From Loktanella atrilutea (GTDB taxonomy: Bacteria > Pseudomonadota > Alphaproteobacteria > Rhodobacterales > Rhodobacteraceae): DNA of 64,000 nucleotides. The translations under genes were made by a program, and so were the position numbers. The notes under the pieces were generated by a model, which worked only from the letters and a program-made list of their open reading frames with translations, had not been told where the DNA came from and made no database searches. This document shows positions 18,901 to 27,704 of this stretch, piece by piece; the first letter of the stretch is position 1, and every line of letters starts with the position of its first letter. The DNA lies in contig NZ_FQUE01000002.1 in assembly GCF_900128995.1 (NCBI RefSeq), positions 310,001-374,000 on the forward strand. The letters run 5' to 3'.

Positions 18901-19503
18901 TCAGGGGTTCAAGCCGCCGCGCGCACGCAGCGCCTCGGCCACATTCTCGGCATCGTCCAGCGCCAGCACCGTGAAGGGCATCACGATCCGCCAGCTTGGC
19001 CGCCGGGGCGAGCGTGCAGACCAGGCCTGCGACAGCTGGGTGCCCTTGTCCGCCAAGGCAGGGGTAAAGCGCACCACGAGAGCGATGCCAAGGGCCAATG
19101 CGCGGGTGTTTAGCCCCAAAGGCCGAAGGGGGGCTGCGAGGGCCATGACGACTGCGATCATCTGGGAAAGACTTGTCGTCATCGTCACCAAGTTCGCCAA
19201 AGCTACGGCCGTCGAAAGGCGCAGAACGATGACCAGTCCTGCAAGCGGTGTCCCGGTCAGCAGATGCCAGAACCCCACCACGACGACGAAGGGCCAGAGG
19301 CGCCAGACCGCCGCGAGACCTGCGCGCGCGAAGCGCCTGCCCCCCATCAAGTAAAGGCCGATTGTCCCGGCGAGAGCTGCGGCATGGAACGCGGCATCCT
19401 GCCGGGCAAACAGCACGACCGTTGCAGCACAGAGCAGCCCCAGCTTTAGGCCTGCAGGCCAACGATGAGCCTGCGTCTTAACCGGCGAGGTCAGAGAGAT
19501 CAT
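18901..19503 (-). CDS. bioN: Energy-coupling factor transmembrane protein BioN (EcfT)
   Basis: A 200-residue membrane protein of the CbiQ/EcfT type with several hydrophobic helices. It ends with the coupling segment WSARSPRRPSW and ALRARGG; the A-R-G motifs there touch the ATPase grooves. It transmits ATP hydrolysis by BioM to BioY in the biotin ECF transporter. It overlaps bioM by 26 bases and is 11 bases from bioY. At 200 residues it is shorter than shared EcfT proteins (about 260), as expected for dedicated BioN. Confidence 0.9.
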   Translation of the reverse strand: MISLTSPVKTQAHRWPAGLKLGLLCAATVVLFARQDAAFHAAALAGTIGLYLMGGRRFARAGLAAVWRLWPFVVVVGFWHLLTGTPLAGLVIVLRLSTAVALANLVTMTTSLSQMIAVVMALAAPLRPLGLNTRALALGIALVVRFTPALADKGTQLSQAWSARSPRRPSWRIVMPFTVLALDDAENVAEALRARGGLNP

Positions 19504-20224
19504 CGCCAGCCCCCAGTTCCGTCATCCTTGCGACATAGGCATCAATCACCCCGGGCGCCGCGCCGCTTTGCGCAATTTCTCCCGCGTCAAGCCAGATTGC
19601 CAGATCATAACCGCGCAACGCCTGTGGATCGTGGGTGATATGCACCACCGTTGCATCGATCCTTGCCAGATAGGCCCCCAGTTGCAGGCGCGTCACCAGA
19701 TCGAGACCAGAAAAGGGCTCGTCCAGAATGACGACACGGGGCGCCATCGCGATGACGGCCATCAGGCAGACCAATTGTTTCTGACCATGGCTGAGGCTGT
19801 GGGTCGCTGCCTCGGCCCAGTGACGCTTGCCGAAGTCTGACAGAACGCGCGAGACCGTCCGTGCGGCCTGCGCCTTGTCCTGCCCCATCTGCGTCAGACC
19901 GAAGGTCAGTTCCTCGGTGACGGTGGGAAAGATGATCTGATGGTCCGGGTTCTGGAACAGGATGCCGACCGTGCGCAGGGCCGCGCGTCGGTCCCGGGCG
20001 ACATCGATGCCGCCGACCCGCACTGTTCCCTTGTCTGGAGAGATGAGCCCACACAGCAGCCTTGCCAGCGTCGTCTTGCCGGACCCGTTGCGCCCAAGGA
20101 CGCCGATGCGTCGCGCGTCGGTCGACAGGGAGACGTCCTGCAGGACAGGGCGGCCGGCCCGTGACAGCGTCACGCCGTCCAGTGCAATCCGCACTGTGCC
20201 ACGTCCGTTGCCGCCGTCGGCCAT
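19478..20224 (-). CDS. bioM: Biotin ECF transporter ATPase BioM (EcfA)
   Basis: A 248-residue ABC ATPase. It contains Walker A GRNGSGKTTLARLL, a Q-loop (ILFQNPDHQIIFPTV), the signature LSHGQKQL, Walker B VVILDEPFSGLD and the switch His in VVHITHD. The Q-loop QNPDHQ pattern is characteristic of ECF ATPases. I prefer ATG 20224, preceded by AGGGGG, to an upstream in-frame ATG at 20251. The gene follows urtE by about 90 bases on the same strand with no visible terminator between, so read-through from the urea operon is possible. Confidence 0.92.
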   Translation of the reverse strand: MADGGNGRGTVRIALDGVTLSRAGRPVLQDVSLSTDARRIGVLGRNGSGKTTLARLLCGLISPDKGTVRVGGIDVARDRRAALRTVGILFQNPDHQIIFPTVTEELTFGLTQMGQDKAQAARTVSRVLSDFGKRHWAEAATHSLSHGQKQLVCLMAVIAMAPRVVILDEPFSGLDLVTRLQLGAYLARIDATVVHITHDPQALRGYDLAIWLDAGEIAQSGAAPGVIDAYVARMTELGAGDDLSDLAG

Positions 20225-20314
20225 GTCCCGCCCCCTGACGCGCAGCCGCATCGCGCGACCGCTTCCCGCGTCGTTCTAGGCCAAACTTGCGTACGATGCC
20301 ATGCGCCGCCGCCC

Positions 20315-21010
20315 TCAGAGCGCCAGTGCCGCCACTACATCATCGCGGGTGCAATCGGACTTGACCATGTTTCGCCAGATCGCACCCCGCTTCATCATCA
20401 CGAAGTTGTCGGCGGCGCGCCACGCGAAATCCACGTTCTGTTCCACGAGGATGATCGCCATGTCGCCCCGATCGCGCAGTTGCGCAATGGCGCGACCGAT
20501 CTGCTGGATCACGTTGGGCTGGATCCCTTCCGTAGGTTCGTCCAGCAGAAGGACCCGGGGCTTCGTGATCAGCGCGCGGGCGATGGCAAGCTGCTGCTGC
20601 TGCCCGCCGGACAGATCACCACCCCAGCGTTGCTGCATTTCCGCCAGCACGGGGAAAAGATCGAAGATCCAGGCCGGCACCTTGCGATCGGCCTTCGGCA
20701 GGCAGGCAAATCCGGTTTCCATGTTCTCGGCCACAGTCAGCATCGGAAAGACCTCTCGCCCTTGGGGGACATAGGCGATACCCGCCCGCGCCGCCTGCGC
20801 TGCAGTCAGGTGATCCAGCGGGGCGCCATCGAGCGCGACAGTGCCGCCACTGTAGGCATGGCGACCGGACAGGGCGCGCAGCAGACTGGTCTTGCCAACG
20901 CCATTCGTCCCCATAACGGTCGTGACCTGCCCCGCCGGTGCGGTCATCGAGACATCGTAAAGGATCTGGCTTTGGCCGTATTTCAGGGACAGGTCGCGCA
21001 CCTCAAGCAT
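20315..21010 (-). CDS. urtE: Urea ABC transporter ATP-binding subunit UrtE
   Basis: A 231-residue LivF-like ATPase with Walker A GTNGVGKTS, signature LSGGQQQQLAIARAL, Walker B LLLDEPTEGIQP and H-loop replaced by LVEQNVDF, as usual for branched-chain-type transporters. The family phrase EPTEGIQPNVIQQIG identifies UrtE. It is the last of five urt genes, and its start overlaps the end of urtD by eight bases. Confidence 0.95.
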   Translation of the reverse strand: MLEVRDLSLKYGQSQILYDVSMTAPAGQVTTVMGTNGVGKTSLLRALSGRHAYSGGTVALDGAPLDHLTAAQAARAGIAYVPQGREVFPMLTVAENMETGFACLPKADRKVPAWIFDLFPVLAEMQQRWGGDLSGGQQQQLAIARALITKPRVLLLDEPTEGIQPNVIQQIGRAIAQLRDRGDMAIILVEQNVDFAWRAADNFVMMKRGAIWRNMVKSDCTRDDVVAALAL

Positions 21011-21752
21011 CGGATCGTCCCAGATAGACGTCGATCACCGTGGGGTCAGAGGTCACGTGGTCCAACGGACCCTCGGCCAGCACGTGACCCTCATGCAGGA
21101 CGGTGACTTTGCAGTCTAGACGTCGAACAAATTCCATGTCGTGCTCCACCACCACGACCGCCCGGGTCTGCGCCGCGCGGCGCAGGATATCGGTCGTCTT
21201 TTCACGCTCCTCCGCCGTCATGCCGGCGGCGGGTTCATCGACCAGCAGCAGGCGTGGGTCCTGCGCCAGCAACATCCCGATCTCCAGCCACTGCTTTTGC
21301 CCGTGGGACAGTTCGCCTGAGGTGCGGGTCAACTGGTCGGTCAGGCCGATTTCGGCGGCGATCTCCTCGATCCGTTGCGCGCCCTGCGGCGTCTTGCGAT
21401 GGAACAGCACCGCAAATGGCCCGCGCGGGTTCTTGAGGGCCATGGCAAGGTTCTGCCGCACGGTCTGATCCTCGAAGACGGTGGGTTTCTGGAACTTGCG
21501 CCCTATGCCCCGGTTAGCGATCTCGGCCTCGGACAGACCCAGCAGCGACTCGTTCTTCTCGCCCCAGAGGACGCGGCCTTCGTCGGGGCGGGTCTTGCCG
21601 GTGACAATGTCCATGAAGGTCGTCTTGCCCGCGCCGTTCGGGCCGATGATCGCCCGCAGTTCCGGCTCGGAGATCTGGATCGACAGGTCGTTGATCGCGC
21701 GGAACCCGTCGAAGGTCTTCGACACGCCGGAGACTTCCAGAAGGCTGGTCAT
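21003..21752 (-). CDS. urtD: Urea ABC transporter ATP-binding subunit UrtD
   Basis: A 249-residue LivG-like ATPase: Walker A GPNGAGKTTFMDIVTGK, the IGRKFQKPTVFEDQTV loop typical of UrtD, signature LSHGQKQWLEIGMLL, and Walker B LLLVDEPAAGMT. The ATG at 21752 is preceded by GAGGAAA and lies in an ATGA overlap with the urtC stop, so an open extension to 21860 is rejected. With UrtE it powers urea import through UrtB/UrtC. Confidence 0.95.
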   Translation of the reverse strand: MTSLLEVSGVSKTFDGFRAINDLSIQISEPELRAIIGPNGAGKTTFMDIVTGKTRPDEGRVLWGEKNESLLGLSEAEIANRGIGRKFQKPTVFEDQTVRQNLAMALKNPRGPFAVLFHRKTPQGAQRIEEIAAEIGLTDQLTRTSGELSHGQKQWLEIGMLLAQDPRLLLVDEPAAGMTAEEREKTTDILRRAAQTRAVVVVEHDMEFVRRLDCKVTVLHEGHVLAEGPLDHVTSDPTVIDVYLGRSDA

Positions 21753-22915
21753 GACGGTTTCCTCACGAGGTAGTCGAAGAGGCCGCCGATGCCCTTGGGA
21801 AAGAACAGCGTGACACAGACGAAGGATAGCCCCAGCAGCACCAGCCACCAGTCGGTCCATTGAATGCGATATAAGCCGAGGTTCACGTCCGGTGCGCCGC
21901 CCCCCGTGAACCAGCTCGACAGTAGCGACACCAGCGCCGCCCCGATGACGGCGCCATAAAGCCGCCCCCGCCCCCCGATGGCGACCCAGACGGCGAGGTA
22001 GATGGAGGCGATGGGCGCGATCTCGGCCGGGTTTATGATGCCGGCCTGCGGGTAGTAGAGCGCACCGGCGATGCCAGAGACGATCGCCGTGAGGGTGAAG
22101 ACGAAGAGCTTGTAGCCTTCGACACGGTAGCCGAGGAAGCGCACCCGTGCTTCGTTATCGCGGATGCCCATGATGACGCTGCCCATCTTGCCCGCGACGA
22201 CCCACGCGAAAAGGACGTAGCCCAAGGCCAGTGCGGCGGCCGAGGCAAGGAAGAAGACGAGGCTGATCGTCGCCTGCGAGGTCTGCTCGAACCCGGGGAT
22301 GTTCTGAAGACCGGACAACCCGTTGTTGCCGCGCAGGCCGGAGTCGTTCTGGAAGAGGTAGAGCGACAGCGCCAGGGTCATCGCCTGCGTGAGAATAGAC
22401 AGATAGACGCCCGTGACCCGGCTGCGAAACGCCAGCCAGCCGAAGACCAGCGCCAGCAGCCCGGGCACGAGGACGACCATCAGAAGTTGCAGCGGCAGGC
22501 TGTGGGCGAAGGACCAGATCAGCGGGAACTCCGACGATCCCACCACGCCGAAGATCTGGCCGCCGATGGCGTCCGAGACCTCTTGCGGGGTCGGCGGAAT
22601 CGTCTGGTTCGCAAGGCTCGTCATGACGATGCCCTCGGTCCGGCCATACATCAGCCACATGCCGATGGCGTAGCCGCCGATCCCGAAGAACGCGAAATGG
22701 CCAAGACTGAGGATGCCGCAGTAACCCCAGACAACATCCATTGCGACCGCGATCAGGCAGAGGCAAAGTGTCTTGCCCAGCGTCTTGACGAGAGAGGTTG
22801 AGAAGATGCCTGTACCGGAGGCCTCCGATCCGAACGCGATGACGGCGGTGAAGAGCGCCAGCGTGAACAGGAACCAGCGGACGGAGCGGTTGGTGACGAG
22901 GAAGCCTTGCGTCAT
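21749..22915 (-). CDS. urtC: Urea ABC transporter permease UrtC
   Basis: A 388-residue inner-membrane permease of the LivM type with eight or more hydrophobic segments. Typical segments are GYCGILSLGHFAFFGIGGYA and VWVAIGGRGRLYGAVIGA. A long insert between early membrane segments (the stretch around TPQEVSDAIGGQIFGVVG) is usual for UrtC. The ATG at 22915 was chosen because the signal-like N-terminus MTQGFLVTNRSVRWFLF begins there; the frame is open further upstream without conserved content. A 115-base spacer with an intergenic repeat separates it from urtB. Confidence 0.94.
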   Translation of the reverse strand: MTQGFLVTNRSVRWFLFTLALFTAVIAFGSEASGTGIFSTSLVKTLGKTLCLCLIAVAMDVVWGYCGILSLGHFAFFGIGGYAIGMWLMYGRTEGIVMTSLANQTIPPTPQEVSDAIGGQIFGVVGSSEFPLIWSFAHSLPLQLLMVVLVPGLLALVFGWLAFRSRVTGVYLSILTQAMTLALSLYLFQNDSGLRGNNGLSGLQNIPGFEQTSQATISLVFFLASAAALALGYVLFAWVVAGKMGSVIMGIRDNEARVRFLGYRVEGYKLFVFTLTAIVSGIAGALYYPQAGIINPAEIAPIASIYLAVWVAIGGRGRLYGAVIGAALVSLLSSWFTGGGAPDVNLGLYRIQWTDWWLVLLGLSFVCVTLFFPKGIGGLFDYLVRKPS

Positions 22916-22987
22916 GTGCGGTCCCTGTGGGTCGAGGTTTTGCGCCACGCGCTGCGTGTTGCCGCAGCGAAGGGCCAGCCCCCCGCA

Positions 22988-23020
22988 CCCCCCGAGGTAT
23001 TTTCGACCAGAAGAAGGGGG
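22988..23020. repeat. Short intergenic repeat of Rhodobacterales type, copy 1
   Basis: The stretch CCCCCCGAGGTATTTTCGA followed by CCAGAAGAAGGGGG lies between urtB and urtC. It is bounded by runs of C and G that can pair. The core resembles the segment at 41479-41526 read on the other strand (GGGAGTATTTTGAAAAAAG). I recall similar motifs scattered between genes in this order of bacteria; its function is unknown. Confidence 0.45.
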
Positions 23021-23030
23021 AACCGGCGCA

Positions 23031-24965
23031 TCAGTCGGCCGCCGCGCGGCCCTTTTGGGCGACGATGCCCTTGGGACGGAACTGGATGAAAAGGATGATG
23101 AAGAGGACCATGTAGGTCTGTGCGGCAAGAGTGTTGGAGGGGTTCAGGAACTCGATCCCCTTTTGCAGGAAACCGATCAGCGTGGCGCCGGCGAGCGTGC
23201 CCCAGACATTGCCGACCCCTCCCACGACGACCGTCATGAAGCTTTGCACGATGTAGTCGGCGCCCATTTCCGAGGTGACTTTCGCATAGAGACCGATGGC
23301 GACACCGGCGATGCCTGCGATGCCGGAGCCGAGTCCGAAGGTCATCATGTTGATGCGGTCGGGATCGATGCCCATCGAGGCCGCCATGCCGGGATTCTGG
23401 GTGACGGCGCGTACCTCCAGCCCCAGTCGCGTCCGTTTCAGGATGAACAGGATCAGGCCAAGGAACAGGAGCGCGAGAACGAAGATGGCGATCCGGATAT
23501 AGCTGATCTGGACCACGTCGGACAGAACCAGCGCGCCGTCGAGCCAGCCCGGCGAGGTCAGCGGCCTTGCCTGTGTGCCGAAAATGTTCTTGGCCAGCTG
23601 CTGCAGCGCGATCGAAATGCCGAAGGTCGCCAGCAGCGTCTCCAGCGGGCGGTGGTAGAGGTGGCGGATGACCAGACGCTCCATCGTGACGCCGGCGCCG
23701 AAGGTAATGGCGAAGGCCAGCGGCAGCGCCACGACGATCGACAGCGTGTAGTCGGGCACGAATTGCTGCACGACGTAACCGGTGTAGGCCCCCATCATGA
23801 TGAACTCGCCATGGGCCATGTTGATGACCCCCATGACACCGAAGGTGATCGCAAGGCCGATAGCCGCGAGGAAGTAGATCGACGCGAGCGACAGGGCGTC
23901 CAACGCCAGATCGGCGAAGCGCTCGGCGGCTACCCGCGTCTCGACGCTTGAAAGGGCGGCGTGGGCGGCATCGGTGATGGCCGGGTCGTCCTCGACATAG
24001 ATCTCTGCGAATATATGGGACGCAACGGCGTCGGCACGCCCCTGATCGGTCAGGCGCGGCGGAACGGTGCCGGCAGTGGCAAGGGTGGCGTAGGCCCGGT
24101 CGCGGGCCGCGGTGGTGCCCAACTGCGCCAGCGGCACATCGCCCACACCCCCGTCGATGATATTGGCGGCCAGTGCGTCGCGGATCGCGGTGGAGGGGAT
24201 CGCGGGCGGCGCGATGTTGGCGGCGACAAGACGGCTGTAGGCGTCATCCGCAGAAAGGTCGTCGCCGACGGTCAGGATGCGTGCGACGTTGCCATCTGGG
24301 GCGGCGGTACCGACGTAGGGCGTCGTGGCGAGGATCTGGTTGAGCACGGCGCGCGCCTCGATCGATGTGTCGTCCGACAGGCTCTCGATGGCAGCGATTC
24401 GATCCGCGGGCGCCGGGGCGAAGCTGGCCGACAGGAAATTTGCGAGCTGGATCTTTCGGGCCTTCAAGGCCGCATCGGGTTCGCCGTCGATCGAAGCGAG
24501 GAGCGGTTCCAGCTGTTCGGCATCGGGACGGCGGGCCAGCGAATCGATGGCGGACAGCCGGCGGGCGATGTCGGGATCGGACAGTTGGAACTGTACAAGA
24601 GCGGTGCCGATGACGCGGCGCACCCCACCATTGGGACGCAGTTCAGTGTAGCCGGACTTCGGCACTTCGGTCACGGTGCCGGTGTCAATGTCCGTCAGGG
24701 TCAGGTCGGCACCCTGCGCACGGCCATAGAAGAAGACGCTATCCGCTTCTCGCTGCCAGATGCCCTTGTCGGTCCAGGCTTCAAGGAAGGGCGTCACCTG
24801 TGGCAGACCGGAGTCGACCAAGGCATCAAGGGTCGTTCCGATGGTGCCGCGCGACGGTTTGGTGATGTCATCGGCATGGGCCTGAAGAACGGGTTGCAAG
24901 TCTTGGGCCTGCGCACCGGTGACGAGCCCGAGCGCGAGGCAGAATGCGGCCAGGATGCGCAGCAT
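23031..24965 (-). CDS. urtB: Urea ABC transporter permease UrtB
   Basis: A 644-residue protein. Residues 1-20 form a signal peptide (MLRILAAFCLALGLVTGAQA). A periplasmic, helix-rich, HEAT-like region of about 330 residues follows. The LivH-like permease starts near residue 355, with GVMGVINMAHGEFIMMGAYTG as the family signature. UrtB proteins carry such an N-terminal extension, unlike LivH. It forms the channel with UrtC. The gene lies 67 bases after urtA. Confidence 0.94.
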   Translation of the reverse strand: MLRILAAFCLALGLVTGAQAQDLQPVLQAHADDITKPSRGTIGTTLDALVDSGLPQVTPFLEAWTDKGIWQREADSVFFYGRAQGADLTLTDIDTGTVTEVPKSGYTELRPNGGVRRVIGTALVQFQLSDPDIARRLSAIDSLARRPDAEQLEPLLASIDGEPDAALKARKIQLANFLSASFAPAPADRIAAIESLSDDTSIEARAVLNQILATTPYVGTAAPDGNVARILTVGDDLSADDAYSRLVAANIAPPAIPSTAIRDALAANIIDGGVGDVPLAQLGTTAARDRAYATLATAGTVPPRLTDQGRADAVASHIFAEIYVEDDPAITDAAHAALSSVETRVAAERFADLALDALSLASIYFLAAIGLAITFGVMGVINMAHGEFIMMGAYTGYVVQQFVPDYTLSIVVALPLAFAITFGAGVTMERLVIRHLYHRPLETLLATFGISIALQQLAKNIFGTQARPLTSPGWLDGALVLSDVVQISYIRIAIFVLALLFLGLILFILKRTRLGLEVRAVTQNPGMAASMGIDPDRINMMTFGLGSGIAGIAGVAIGLYAKVTSEMGADYIVQSFMTVVVGGVGNVWGTLAGATLIGFLQKGIEFLNPSNTLAAQTYMVLFIILFIQFRPKGIVAQKGRAAAD

Positions 24966-25032
24966 GACGGTCTTTCTGTCGGTAACATTCGGGATGGCGG
25001 GCGCGAAAATCTTCGCGCCCGCCTGCGTCAGA

Positions 25033-26325
25033 TCAGTAGTTCGACGTCATCTGTACGCAGGTCTTGGTCTCGGTGTTATACATCCCGCACTTCAGGTCCT
25101 TCCAATCGGATTCAAGCACCGCGCTTTCCGGCAGGAAGTCGGTCCAGGCGTCGCCCGGCACCGGCTCTGTCTGGCTGATGATGTCGAACTGGCCATCGGC
25201 GCGGATCTCTCCGATCAGTACAGGCTTGGTCAGGTGGTGGTTCGGCAGCATCTCGGCTGTGGTGCCGGTCAGGTTCGGAAAGGTCTGCCCGATCATCGCG
25301 TCCGACACGGCATCGACATCGGTCGTGCCGGCCGCCTCGACCGCCTGCACCCACATGTTGAAGCCGATGTAATGGGCTTCCATCGGGTCGTTGGTCACGC
25401 GCTTGTCGTCACCGATGTAGGCGTGCCATTTCTCGATGAAATCGGCGTTTTCCGGCGTGTCGGCGGACATGAAGTAATTCCAGGCCGCAAGGTGCCCGAC
25501 AAGGTTCGAAGTATCGAGACCCGACAGCTCCTCCTCGCCCACAGAAAAAGCGACGACGGGGATGTCGTCGGCGCTGACATTGGCGGCGGCGAGTTCCTTG
25601 TAGAAGCCGATGTTCGCATCGCCGTTGATCGTGCTGATGACGCCGACCTGCTTGCCGTCCTCGCCCAGTTTCACCACGTCACCGACGATGGTCGCCCAGT
25701 CGCTTTGTCCGAAGGGCGTGTAGTTGACGAAGATATCCTCCTCGGAAATGCCGTGATCCATCAGGTAGGCCTGCAGGATGTTGTTCGTCGTGCGCGGATA
25801 GACGTAGTCGGTGCCCAGCAGCGCAAATTTCTCGACGCCCAGTTCTTCGAGGAAGTAGTCGACCGCGGGAATCGCCTGCTGGTTCGGAGCGGCGCCGGTG
25901 TAGAAGACATTCTTGGACGATTCCTCGCCCTCGTACTGCACCGGATAGAACAGCAGGCCGTTCAGTTCCTCCAGTACCGGCAACACCGACTTGCGTGACA
26001 CGCTCGTCCAGTTACCGAAGATCACGTCAACATTTTCCACCGTCAGCAATTCGCGCGCCTTTTCAGCGAACAGCGGCCAGTCGGAGGCAGGATCGACGAC
26101 GATAGGCTCGATCTGGCAGCCGAGCAGGCCACCTTTGGCGTTCTGCTCTTCGATCAGCATCAGCATGACGTCCTTCAAGGTCGTCTCTGAAATGGCCATA
26201 GAGCCGGACAGCGAGTGGAGGATGCCGACCTTGATCGGATCGGCGCAGTCCTGCGCGCTGGCCATGGATGTGGCCGCAGTGATGGCAGCGGAGGCGAGCA
26301 GGCCCCGTGTGATGAATGTCTTCAA
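25033..26325 (-). CDS. urtA: Urea ABC transporter substrate-binding protein UrtA
   Basis: A 430-residue periplasmic binding protein. The signal peptide KTFITRGLLASAAITAATSM ends at ASAQDC. The mature part has the UrtA segments KVGILHSLSGSMAISETTLK, FYPVQYEGEESSKNVFYTG and GTDYVYPRTTNNI. No ATG sits at the signal peptide; I take the TTG at 26325, which has AGGGG eight bases upstream. The next in-frame ATGs (26472, 26499) would add an arginine-rich, non-signal tail. It heads urtABCDE. No urease or urease-accessory gene is in the window. Confidence 0.93.
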   Translation of the reverse strand: MKTFITRGLLASAAITAATSMASAQDCADPIKVGILHSLSGSMAISETTLKDVMLMLIEEQNAKGGLLGCQIEPIVVDPASDWPLFAEKARELLTVENVDVIFGNWTSVSRKSVLPVLEELNGLLFYPVQYEGEESSKNVFYTGAAPNQQAIPAVDYFLEELGVEKFALLGTDYVYPRTTNNILQAYLMDHGISEEDIFVNYTPFGQSDWATIVGDVVKLGEDGKQVGVISTINGDANIGFYKELAAANVSADDIPVVAFSVGEEELSGLDTSNLVGHLAAWNYFMSADTPENADFIEKWHAYIGDDKRVTNDPMEAHYIGFNMWVQAVEAAGTTDVDAVSDAMIGQTFPNLTGTTAEMLPNHHLTKPVLIGEIRADGQFDIISQTEPVPGDAWTDFLPESAVLESDWKDLKCGMYNTETKTCVQMTSNY

Positions 26326-26664
26326 GATATCGTCCCCTGTTGTCTGCCGGCCGCCGCGGATCCGGGCGCGGGTCTGCGCCCGCCGAAACCCGGAACCTTT
26401 GAATAGACGCGCGTCAGCAGTTGATGTTTGACCCCTGTGCGTGGCCCGATCCTTAAGAGCTGACCCACGCATGACGTTGTAACCTCTCGGTACCTCCAAA
26501 GCGTTACGTAAGGTCAGAAGTCACACCTGTCACAATCAGCCCTGCAACACCGGTTCGGCAGCAGGTGTCGATTTTCAGGGCAATAGTCGCCTCTTCTGGC
26601 GCTTATTAAGGCAAACCGGAAAGAGAGAGGTTGCGCCTCGCTAGGCTGCGGGGGCGACCCGCGG
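26326..26664. promoter_or_regulatory. Upstream region of the urea transporter operon
   Basis: A 339-base non-coding stretch between urtA and the Hint gene, both on the minus strand. It should hold the urt promoter. A perfect 8-base palindrome TTACGTAA lies at 26504-26511, and GTCAC is repeated directly at 26520-26534. I looked for a sigma-54 -24/-12 element and found none with the right spacing. Urea uptake is usually nitrogen-regulated, but no NtrC site could be read with confidence. Confidence 0.4.
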
Positions 26665-27465
26665 TCAAGCAGCGCTGAAGAGATCGAGATCGCGCAGGGT
26701 CACACGGGGGTGCAGCAGGGGGCCGAAATCCGCCAAGGACGATTTGTGCGGGAAAAGCGCCAGCAGAAGCGCGGCCATGTCGGGAGGCAACCGGACCAGA
26801 TGCGGCAGGCCGGGGTGCAAGGTCTCTATTTCGACACCGTTCGCGCTGATCCGCGCATGAGCGGCGAAGCCCAGCTGATAGGCGTGGACCGGCGCCACGG
26901 GTTGCAGGGCAATGACGCTGGTATGATCGACGAAATCACGTGCCGGGACGAAGGCGGTATCGTCACCGGTCAATCGACGCGTCCCGGGGGCGGCATGGGC
27001 CAGCCGAGCCGTCGGACCCAACACCAGATCGGTTGCCGGCCGGGCGAGACCGAAGGCTTCGGTCATGATCCGAACCATCGTCCCGATCTCGGCACGGGTT
27101 TGCGTACTCCGGGGGACGATCTGCATCGTGCCATGCCAAAGCAGGGTCTGCATGCCGTGACTTGACGTCAGAACCCGGTCACCGGGCCAAAGATCCTCGA
27201 CCGCGCGCGGGCCGGTGTCAGTCTGCAGGATGGCACCCCGGCCGAACGCACCGAAGCAGTCTTCGAATGCCGGAATCGCAGGTGCGAGACGTGTGAAACT
27301 GTCCGCATGGCCGGAGGGTGTCAGGTGGGCAACCTCGTAACTTCGCATGAGAGGCATCATGCGCCGAGGTTGCCCATCCGGACAAGCGAACCGGCCCGAG
27401 GACTCCGGCTTCGTATCACGATCCGCCGCGAGGCCAGCGGCGGAAGTGGGGGTCTGATAGGTCAT
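26665..27465 (-). CDS. Hint-domain protein
   Basis: A 266-residue protein. The Hint (Hedgehog/intein) module spans about residues 88-240. It begins with CFGAFGRGAILQTDTG and AVEDLWPGDRVLTSSHG and continues with LVLGPTARLAHA and YQLGFAAHARISANGVEIETL. This is the Rhodobacterales Hint_2-like type. No toxin, RTX repeat or extein-like C-terminal domain is attached, and no signal peptide is visible. The start is ATG 27465 with AAGGTG nine bases upstream; an ATG at 27711 would run over the divergent ligase gene. Hint proteins can self-cleave at the first Cys; whether this one does is unknown. It is a single gene divergent from the YbdK-type gene. Confidence 0.8.
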   Translation of the reverse strand: MTYQTPTSAAGLAADRDTKPESSGRFACPDGQPRRMMPLMRSYEVAHLTPSGHADSFTRLAPAIPAFEDCFGAFGRGAILQTDTGPRAVEDLWPGDRVLTSSHGMQTLLWHGTMQIVPRSTQTRAEIGTMVRIMTEAFGLARPATDLVLGPTARLAHAAPGTRRLTGDDTAFVPARDFVDHTSVIALQPVAPVHAYQLGFAAHARISANGVEIETLHPGLPHLVRLPPDMAALLLALFPHKSSLADFGPLLHPRVTLRDLDLFSAA

Positions 27466-27704
27466 GTGCGTCACCTTGCGGTTATTCACATCATCTGCCG
27501 GCCCCACCGACAACATCTGAGGAGAACGTTGCTGTTGACTTGAATGTGGCAAGATAGGGGTAGGACTGTCAAAGTCTTTTGCACCGCCCCACACACGCGG
27601 CACCAATGACTGAAGCGCGGCCGGATTGTGCATGGACAGCCGACGATTCCGCCACATTCTCTGATGTTCAACGCGAATCGCCGCCCAGCGCCCCGGAGAC
27701 TGCC
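27466..27704. other. Divergent intergenic region (Hint gene / carboxylate-amine ligase)
   Basis: This 239-base region contains the promoters of both neighbours. It is relatively AT-rich near 27480-27570. I see no small gene with a good ribosome site and no clear operator. Confidence 0.4.

Noticed and set aside
15372..20314. BioR operator near bioMNY or the AMP-ligase gene
   Set aside because: No TTATnnATAA-like site was visible upstream of 15437 or of 20224.
26326..26664. A sigma-54 promoter for the urea operon
   Set aside because: No GG-N10-GC element with flanking consensus was found on the minus strand.
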